64,000 nt of DNA, from the NCBI GenBank assembly GCA_009760885.1, contig CM019713.1, forward strand, positions 5,586,996 to 5,650,995, in the 5' to 3' direction. Both the position numbers and the translations under genes were made by a program. The stretch's first letter is position 1. The number at the start of each line of letters is the position of its first letter. A model generated the notes under the pieces. It was given only the letters and a program-made list of their open reading frames with translations, was not told the DNA's origin and did no database searches. Positions 59,301 to 64,000 of this stretch are shown one piece after another. Source of the DNA: Achatina immaculata (taxonomy: Eukaryota > Mollusca > Gastropoda > Stylommatophora > Achatinidae).

Positions 59301-62300
59301 TTTTTTAATTTTGATGGCATTCAAAAGTTTTTTTACAATATTCATGCACCTCTGATTAATAATAATCACTGCAACTTATCTTATATCTTACACCCTTCCT
59401 GTGCCATTAAACGTCACATAGGGCTTGCATAGTTGTTTGCCAAGTTTTCCTGTTCTTGGCGAGTCTTTCAACTTCATCAAGGGATGTTATGCCCACTAAA
59501 CTGGCTTCTCTTAACAATGTCCTCTTTAGAGTTTCATGTGGTCGACCTCTTTTTCTTCAGCCTGTTGCGCTCCACTTGATAGCTTATTTTGGTATTCTCT
59601 GATTATTTCTTCTCATCACATGGCATACATATGTCCATATTTTTTTGATCACCCAAGAGACAGGTTGTTATTTGCTCGTCTGTCTTATCTCTGTGTTCTT
59701 AAATTCGTTCCGTTCCACATTATACAAAGTATTTTCCTGAGGCATTTGTTTTCAAAAGTGTCCAATTTCTTATCTATTTCTTTAGTTGATTTCCAGCCTT
59801 CGCATGCATAAATGAGAGTGGATATCACATTTGAATTGACTAATCTTAACTTACTGCAACTTACGTTACTGATTAATTAGCTGAAGTTAACTTTTTTCTG
59901 TAACAAAATGCTATTTTATTTTTCTCTCATTAGACATTTAAAAAAAAAAAAAGAAAGGAGAACAGATATTTGAAGCAAAGAATAAAAAAACTTTAAATGT
60001 GGAAAAAAAGATATGAATCAATAAATAACGATTCAGTTTGAATTTAGCTCTGATGTCATATTCTCAGCAGATGCATATCAAATTTGCTATAACTTGCTGT
60101 TTTCCTCTGCAGAACTACAATAATGCATATCGTAGCCAGTTTTTGTACCAGCTGATGTAAAACTGTGTTTAATTCCGTAACAGGCTATTTACCTTAGCAG
60201 CTACTGCACCTGCTATGCTGATGATTCAGCTGTTGTTATCTGATTTTGCTAAAGGATACTTACGCAAAGCAGTCATTGTTGAATTTGTTATAGCTGGACA
60301 AAGTTATGAGGCCTCCCCATGCTGGACTCAAGGCAAAGAATATCTGTACAGCTGCAGCCACCCAAGTCTAGAGACGAACAAATGAAGTAAGTGAAGTAAG
60401 CTACTATTATCAACAAGTAAACAATACTTACCCATGTGTAAACTATCCAACAGATCAACAAATTCTGTTACAAATGCTAAACACAATAGGTTTTCAAGCA
60501 AGGAATGTTTCTCGAATGTCAACATCAACTCCACTTCATGCTCAATAATTTACAGAAGACTCACCTCATTTCAAAAAATATTTTAAAGATGGTGGATGTT
60601 TGTTATTTTTAGAAGCTGCAAAGCCTCTTTTGGATGGCAGAATTTAAGGTCCACAGAGAAAGCCAAACAGACTCGGGTAGATGAATCTGGATTAGAAGTT
60701 GAAGCCTTAGGGCTGCCACCAAAAGAGGGAAAAACTCATGAACTTTATCCTGGTCATAAAGTTACAGATTTGGCATTGTCTTGCCCCTGAAGTGCAAAGG
60801 TCAAGAAACTGAGCAAGCACTCTCTCTCTATCTGGTCCATGCCAATCAAGCTTGGTCGTTACAGATTTCCACAAGTCTATTCTTTGCTCTTTCTATAAGA
60901 CGTGTATTGGACTGTCTGTGCCACTCTTTTAGTCTATCAAGTATCTTGCTTCTTTGTCTACCTCTGATATGACAAGGCCATCTTTTCTTTCACAGCTCCT
61001 GGAGAATCTGGATACCTATTTCCAGAAGCCTCTGACTGTGGTCAAACCACCGACCCCTGCGCTGAGAATGAGTGGGCTAACCACTTCACTACTCAGCTGC
61101 AAAATGTAAAATTTCCATTTTCCTGCGGATACGGTGTTAGGCCCGTATTTCCAAGACTTTCGACACATGAAAGTTTGATGTGGTCAGTATCACGCCTGGC
61201 CGCATTTACCTTCCCAGATTTCTCTGGTACCCATTTTTAGAGGCTGAGTAGACCCCAGGGTCTATTTGGCGTGGTGGTACAGATAAAAACCACTCTGCGT
61301 GGGACTTAAACCTGACACCACGGATCAGCAGACTGAGCAACTATTCAGAAGTCCAATGCCAAACTGTACTTAACAACACCTACAGAATTCTGTTGCTACA
61401 AAAATAAAACGATATCTGACCTGCGCTTCAATAAGTTTATCAAATCTTGGCGTGAGGTAGTACAGAATTCTGTTGCTACAAAAATAAAACGATATCTGAC
61501 CTGCGCTTCAATAAGTTTATCAAATCTTGGCGTGAGGTAGTACAGAATTCTGTTGCTACAAAAATAAAACGATATCTGACCTGCGCTTCAATAAGTTTAT
61601 CAAATCTTGGCGTGAGGTAGTACAGAATTCTGTTGCTACAAAAATAAAACGATATCTGACCTGCGCTTCATAAGTTTATCAAATCTTGGCGTGAGGTAGT
61701 ACAGAATTCTGTTGCTACAAAAATAAAACGATATCTGACCTGCGCTTCAGTAAGTTTATCAAATCTTGGCGTGAGGTAGTACAGAATTCTGTTGCTACAA
61801 AAATAAAACGATATCTGACCTGCGCTTCAGTAAGTTTATCAAATCTTGGCGTGAGGTAGTACAGAATTCTGTTGCTACAAAAATAAAACGATATCTGACC
61901 TGCGCTTCAATAAGTTTATCAAATCTTGGCGTGAGGTAGTACAGAATTCTGTTGCTACAAAAATGAAATGATATCTGACCTGCGCTTCAATAAGTTTATC
62001 AAATCTTGGCGTGAGGTAGTACAGAATTCTGTTGCTACAAAAATAAAACGATATCTGACCTGCGCTTCAATAAGTTTATCAAATCTTGGCGTGAGGTAGT
62101 ACAGAATTCTGTTGCTACAAAAATGAAATGATATCTGACCTGCGCTTCAATAAGTTTATCAAATCTTGGCGTGAGGTAGTACAGAATTCTGTTGCTACAA
62201 AAATAAAACGATATCTGACCTGCGCTTCAATAAGTTTATAAAATCTTGGCGTGAGGTAGTACAGAATTCTGTTGCTACAAAAATGAAACGATATCTGACC

Positions 62301-64000
62301 TGCGCTTCAATAAGTTTATCAAATCTTGGCGTGAGATAGTACAGAATTCCATCTTTGGACCCATCCAAAGTGATGCCTCGGAAAAACAAAATGGTCAGTA
62401 CAACATACGGAAACAGAGCCGTGAAATAAACAACCTGAAAATATAAAGACAAACAATAATGGCAATATGTTAAAAAAGTATAGTGTATGAAACAGTATAT
62501 TTTACTTTGATTTTGCTCATATCATTTTCAGAAAATATAAAATCTGTATAAAATAGCAAGATTTTAATTAAATATTTGGAAAATTCCTAATTTAAGCTAC
62601 AGAAAGTTGGAATCATAAATTAAAGACACATTTTTGTATCATTCTCTTCTGTTTTAGAGTGTTAAAACACTAAAGGCATTAAACTGTTTTTACAAGAACT
62701 CCACAATCCAGTACTGTCAATTAATCACACTATATGTCCACAACAGTGTTAACTGGATTGTCTAATCACACTATATGATCACAACACTGACAGCTAATCA
62801 CACATTATATATACATACAGTCAACAAATTACATTATGTGATCACAACACTGTCAACTAATCACACTATATAACCACAGCACCATCAATAAATCACACTA
62901 TGTGATCACAACACTGGCAACAAATCACACTACTTGATCACAACACTGGCAACAAATCACACTATGTGATCAACACACATGCCTAAACACTTTTATGCTG
63001 CTTTATTTTATAAGACAAGATTCTGAATGCTGCCATTTCAAGATCCAGTGCTGTCACTGAGACATGAAAGCTAAACTACACAGAGCACGGGAGAAAAAAA
63101 CAAAAAACAAACCAGATGGCACTTCCAATGCTGATTTAAAAGGCTGTGTACATGTTCTGCTTTCTGTGTGGTATTTTACTGTCTAAAATGTGCCCCTATG
63201 AAAACACGGAATGAATGCTCCACTGCTGTGCTATAATACACTAATAATTAGTGTATAGGTAAAAGTATGAGCTGTGAACCAGCATCACGGTTAAACCACA
63301 AGTGCTCTGCTGCCTTATCAACAGCTGACCAGAAACTGTCAACTACTGTCATCATCAGCATGAAATCCGTAGCTAGCGGGGTCATTCCTCTTCCTTCCCA
63401 GAGTGTTAACCCTGTTAGCTGTTTTTTTCTTGAGGCTGTGTGACCCCCCCCCCAGAGTTTTCTTTTGTGAGCCGCAGTCTGACTCCCATTGCGCCGAGTG
63501 GAAATCGTAACCAGGTTGCCTGGTTGGCATGGAGTTGTCTAATCCTCTACACTAGCACAGCTCCTAGCGTATACATATATAAAACTAAGTATGTAACTAT
63601 ACACGAAGCCCCTACAGTAAAGATGTGATTACAAAATGTTAAAACTATTTAAGATGCTATATACTATGCTATGTTATAATCTTGTCTGGGGTCTCTGATT
63701 TTGGTTACCTTTGGTGACAGCAAGACCTGTGTTAGTCCAAGACTATTCAAAGGATATTCACGGCTAACCTCTGTTGGAGAGGCCTCCCACCATACTCCTT
63801 CTCCTGTGGGCATGCCTGGAAGGAGGGCATGGACCTCCTTAAAACGTACCATGGAATATTTAACAATAAAACCCCTACCTTTCCTACGCTCTTGACTCCT
63901 CTACTGAGAGCCAGGAAAGTTAGAGTCCACGTTAGAAGCAAGCAGAGGGCAATCTGCCATCTAATTGTGCCAAGATCCTCTATACTTTCAGACATCCCAA
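47157..64000 (-). CDS. SLC6 family Na+-coupled neurotransmitter/amino-acid transporter, 3' part (10 exons)
   Basis: Exons in gene order: 64000-63879 (runs off the window), 62434-62300, 60367-60264, 59048-58924, 56784-56672, 55485-55357, 55002-54903, 54090-53981, 50299-50126, 47309-47157. All nine junctions keep frame and give about 420 residues from TM4 ([17 protein letters not shown]) to TM12 and the tail. Family landmarks in order: [105 protein letters not shown]. The product is a plasma-membrane symporter using the Na+ gradient. [14 protein letters not shown] and PTPxWGP point to the glycine/proline/amino-acid branch rather than monoamines, but the substrate cannot be fixed without TM1-3. 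Predicted Na2 (Asp to Gly) and chloride (Ser to Ala) residues differ from the vertebrate pattern. Introns are full of repeats, and one intron is GC-AG. Confidence 0.93.
47545..48075 (+). mobile_element. LINE family A 3' end (in SLC6 intron, antisense)
   Basis: Diverged copy of 33010-33490: HPHLCM-like reading of the ACESW region, ACGTGAAACTCTAAAGAGGA, and a tail of TGTGACGTTTAACAGCATGG GAAGG. Full of stops. Contains a small direct duplication near 47630-47670. Confidence 0.75.
48076..50125. other. SLC6 last intron, remainder
   Basis: A 23-bp repeat (TCTAGAATGTACAGATATACTGG type, four copies) at 49330-49425. The rest is AT-rich with nothing recognised. Confidence 0.5.
50126..50299 (-). CDS. 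SLC6 exon, TM11 end to TM12
   Basis: The acceptor cgtttttcag is followed by 58 codons: [17 protein letters not shown], then [18 protein letters not shown] and SPKEKTVRE at donor GAG|GTAAGT. The spacing from TPATLI to the YP motif equals that of vertebrate relatives, so no exon is missing between. Confidence 0.93.
50712..51404. mobile_element. Non-autonomous piggyBac-type element 2
   Basis: TTAA at 50708-50711 and 51405-51408. Inverted ends CTCTTCCCATGCCA and, read inward, CTCTTCCCGTGCCA. The palindromic CGATCGAAATTTCGATCATG lies near the left end. TAGATCTAGACA repeats inside. No transposase. Lies in an SLC6 intron. Confidence 0.72.
51405..52189. other. SLC6 intron, possible LINE 5'/zinc-finger remnant
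   Basis: Bases 52083-52150 read [20 protein letters not shown], a C2H2-like C-terminal pattern seen in several LINE proteins. GGTAAAGGTAAAGGTAAT lies at 52171-52188. Otherwise unclear. Confidence 0.35.
52190..53410 (+). mobile_element. I-like LINE fragment: RT thumb and RNase H (broken)
   Basis: [49 protein letters not shown], then an RNase H region across frames with a TDGS-like site near 52895 and [20 protein letters not shown], the 'H.G..gNe.AD.LA' motif. Such RT plus RNase H order is typical of the I/Nimbus/R1 side of non-LTR elements. A 54-bp tandem duplication (GATGAGGTGGCTAAAGTTGA) lies at 52681-52788. Confidence 0.7.
53411..53980. other. SLC6 intron, nothing recognised
   Basis: No array or element ends seen. 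Confidence 0.4.
53981..54090 (-). CDS. SLC6 exon, EL5/TM11
   Basis: The acceptor tatctacag is followed by (G)[15 protein letters not shown], then [12 protein letters not shown] at donor [17 protein letters not shown] and TPATL are family landmarks. Confidence 0.93.
54091..54902. other. SLC6 intron, AT-rich
   Basis: Nothing recognised. Confidence 0.5.
54903..55002 (-). CDS. SLC6 exon, TM10
   Basis: The acceptor ccaacatccag is followed by [16 protein letters not shown], then [11 protein letters not shown] plus one base at donor ATG|GTACGT. The phase-1 end joins 'gt' of the next exon to give Gly. Confidence 0.93.
55283..55350 (+). mobile_element. Short LINE family A 3' tail beside SLC6 splice donor
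   Basis: GACGAACTACCACGTGACCC, CTATGTGGTGTTTAACGGCA and TGGGAAGGATTAAGATGTAAG match the extreme 3' end of family A (compare 33435-33490). It ends within about seven bases of the GC donor of the exon at 55357-55485. Confidence 0.75.
55357..55485 (-). CDS. SLC6 exon, TM8 end to TM9; GC donor
   Basis: The acceptor ttttcccag is followed by 43 codons starting [20 protein letters not shown] and ending LGGLVVCTE. The next exon starts GGMY in phase 0, so the donor must be ACTGAG|GCAAGT, a GC-AG intron with an otherwise ideal consensus. Confidence 0.92.
56100..56345 (-). mobile_element. I-like LINE RNase H fragment
   Basis: Minus strand, in one of the broken frames: [16 protein letters not shown], the AD.LA motif of LINE RNase H. 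The following minus-strand frame to about 55760 may belong to the same element. Confidence 0.5.
56672..56784 (-). CDS. SLC6 exon, EL4 and TM8
   Basis: The acceptor ttatgcag completes Gly, then [19 protein letters not shown], then [14 protein letters not shown] at donor GAG|GTTAGT. In LGMGSE the second Gly sits where most SLC6 proteins have the Na2 Asp (LGLDS). Confidence 0.92.
56830..57425. repeat. About 70-bp degenerate minisatellite, about 8 units
   Basis: Units combine TTTATTTCTGTGATGTGAGG, TTTGGTGTGAACGTTTATTT and GTGTGATGTTAGAAGGTTAA with ATCTGAGAG. Sub-units (TTTCTGTGATGTGA) are shuffled, so the period varies from 60 to 125 bp. Lies in an SLC6 intron. Confidence 0.85.
57575..57850 (-). 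mobile_element. LINE RNase H fragment
   Basis: Encodes [19 protein letters not shown], close to the 'W(V)PgHvGI.GNe.aD' motif of I-like LINE RNase H. Then [18 protein letters not shown]. Confidence 0.55.
58180..58440 (-). mobile_element. LINE C-terminal fragment after RNase H
   Basis: Encodes [20 protein letters not shown], fitting the 'lltGHc....hL.r' region downstream of RNase H in I-like LINEs. Order relative to 57575-57850 shows it is a separate insertion. Confidence 0.5.
58478..58735 (-). mobile_element. LINE 3' end, family C
   Basis: Minus strand [20 protein letters not shown], then [20 protein letters not shown], with a (GA)n tail at 58481-58495. Confidence 0.7.
58924..59048 (-). CDS. 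SLC6 exon, TM7 and start of EL4
   Basis: The acceptor taatctgcag gives one base to complete Ala, then [18 protein letters not shown] and [17 protein letters not shown] plus one base at donor G|GTTCGT. Asn and Ser of GNICTS match the conserved sodium/chloride ligands of TM7. The frame track misses this exon because no ATG-started frame covers it. Confidence 0.92.
59385..59860 (-). mobile_element. LINE family A 3' end (in SLC6 intron, sense)
   Basis: Same segment as 47545-48075 and 33010-33490 on the opposite strand, with a GGAAGGGTGTAAGATATAAG tail at 59378-59405. Full of stops. Confidence 0.75.
59861..60263. other. SLC6 intron, nothing recognised
   Basis: AT-rich sequence. Confidence 0.4.
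60264..60367 (-). CDS. SLC6 exon, TM6
   Basis: The acceptor gtctctag is followed by [17 protein letters not shown], then [17 protein letters not shown] plus GC at donor GC|GTAAGT. The unwound TM6 region is present. The position equivalent to SERT Ser336 (chloride) is Ala, in QIFFA. Confidence 0.92.
60780..60990 (-). mobile_element. LINE 3' end, family D
   Basis: Minus strand [38 protein letters not shown]: same C-terminus as 20290-20536. Confidence 0.65.
61035..61100 (-). mobile_element. tRNA-like SINE head fragment
   Basis: Reverse complement GCTGAGTAGTGAAGTGGTTA, then GGGGTCGGTGGTTTGACCAC. Only the head is visible. Confidence 0.4.
61107..61350 (-). mobile_element. tRNA-derived SINE, family A
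   Basis: Same body as 1639-1896 and 16181-16456: GGTGTTAGGCCCGTATTTCC, TGATGTGGTCAGTATCACGC, ATTTTTAGAGGCTGAGTAGA on the + strand. Confidence 0.75.
61382..62349 (-). repeat. 80-bp minisatellite made of an SLC6 exon end plus its splice donor, 12 units
   Basis: In gene direction each unit is the last 50 bases of the TM5 exon (GAATTCTGTACTACCTCACG ... GAAGCGCAG) plus the first 30 of the intron (GTCAGATATCGTTTTATTTT ...). The first unit is the real exon end; eleven nearly identical copies follow in the intron. One copy near 61670 lacks one base, and a few have ATGAAATG for ATAAAACG. Confidence 0.97.
62300..62434 (-). CDS. SLC6 exon, TM5 and EL3
   Basis: The acceptor tatattttcag is followed by [18 protein letters not shown], then [18 protein letters not shown] and DKLIEAQ at donor CAG|GTCAGA. 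It has 45 codons, phase 0 at both ends. Its last 50 bases plus the first 30 of the intron are the founding unit of the 80-bp array that follows. The exonic copy has TAT where the intronic copies have TAC, a silent change. Confidence 0.92.
62435..63878. other. SLC6 intron with degenerate 30-bp repeat
   Basis: At 62722-62972, about eight diverged units of AATCACACTATATGATCACA and ACACTG. The remainder has no recognised element. Confidence 0.6.
63879..64000 (-). CDS. SLC6 exon, TM4 (partial at window edge)
   Basis: Encodes [18 protein letters not shown], then [18 protein letters not shown] at the donor AAG|GTAGGG. It is open to the window edge. The ATG at 63995-63993 is internal, because the family sequence continues upstream (EL2). 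Confidence 0.85.

Overview
This is a eukaryotic window. It is AT-rich and intron-dominated, and it is full of retrotransposon fragments, miniature DNA transposons, tRNA-derived SINEs and minisatellites. The mix (RTE/BovB-like and I-like LINEs, a Penelope-like element, mariner, hAT-like and piggyBac-like elements, two conserved metazoan genes) suggests an invertebrate, probably a lophotrochozoan such as a gastropod mollusc. That placement is inference. No single feature proves it.

Two real protein-coding genes can be rebuilt from exons whose reading phases join exactly. The first is on the + strand (about 3.4-19.5 kb). It is the 3' part of an EPS8-like signalling adaptor: five exons (3409-3508, 15161-15781, 17715-17898, 18451-18586, 19356-19469) giving 384 residues, with a basic Ser/Arg/Pro-rich linker, a PPPPPLP motif and a C-terminal SAM-like domain. 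The 5' part (PTB and SH3 in the family) is not visible. The second is on the - strand (64.0-47.16 kb). It is the 3' part of an SLC6 sodium-coupled neurotransmitter/amino-acid transporter: ten exons covering TM4 to TM12 and a C-tail ending in a PDZ-type ETRI. The genes face each other tail to tail, with about 27.7 kb between their stop codons.

Layout. 0-3.4 kb: a decayed mariner and a SINE. 3.5-15.2 kb: a large EPS8-like intron with a piggyBac-type element, a hAT-like MITE, a broken long reading frame of unknown nature (7577-8659), LINE 3' ends, a 29-bp minisatellite, and a LINE tail expanded into a 48-bp coding minisatellite. 15.8-19.4 kb: short introns with SINEs, a mariner inside a TAG microsatellite, a LINE tail and an inverted pair of Penelope-like arms. 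19.5-47.1 kb: intergenic, with minisatellites of 24 to 47 bp, two large tandem duplications (about 1.95 kb and 1.33 kb), LINE fragments, and a Penelope-like element split by a nested RTE-like LINE. 47.1-64 kb: the SLC6 gene, whose introns carry more LINE, SINE and piggyBac-type copies and an 80-bp minisatellite made of the exon/intron boundary itself.

The most unusual observations are the SLC6 splice-donor minisatellite, the LINE C-terminal coding minisatellite with an alternating two-unit pattern, the nested LINE in a Penelope GIY-YIG domain, substitutions at predicted Na2 and chloride residues of the transporter, a GC-AG intron with a LINE fragment beside its donor, and the unexplained open frame in the large EPS8-like intron. 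I found no evidence of a wholly new multi-gene system. Most long open frames here are products of tandem repeats whose unit length is a multiple of three.
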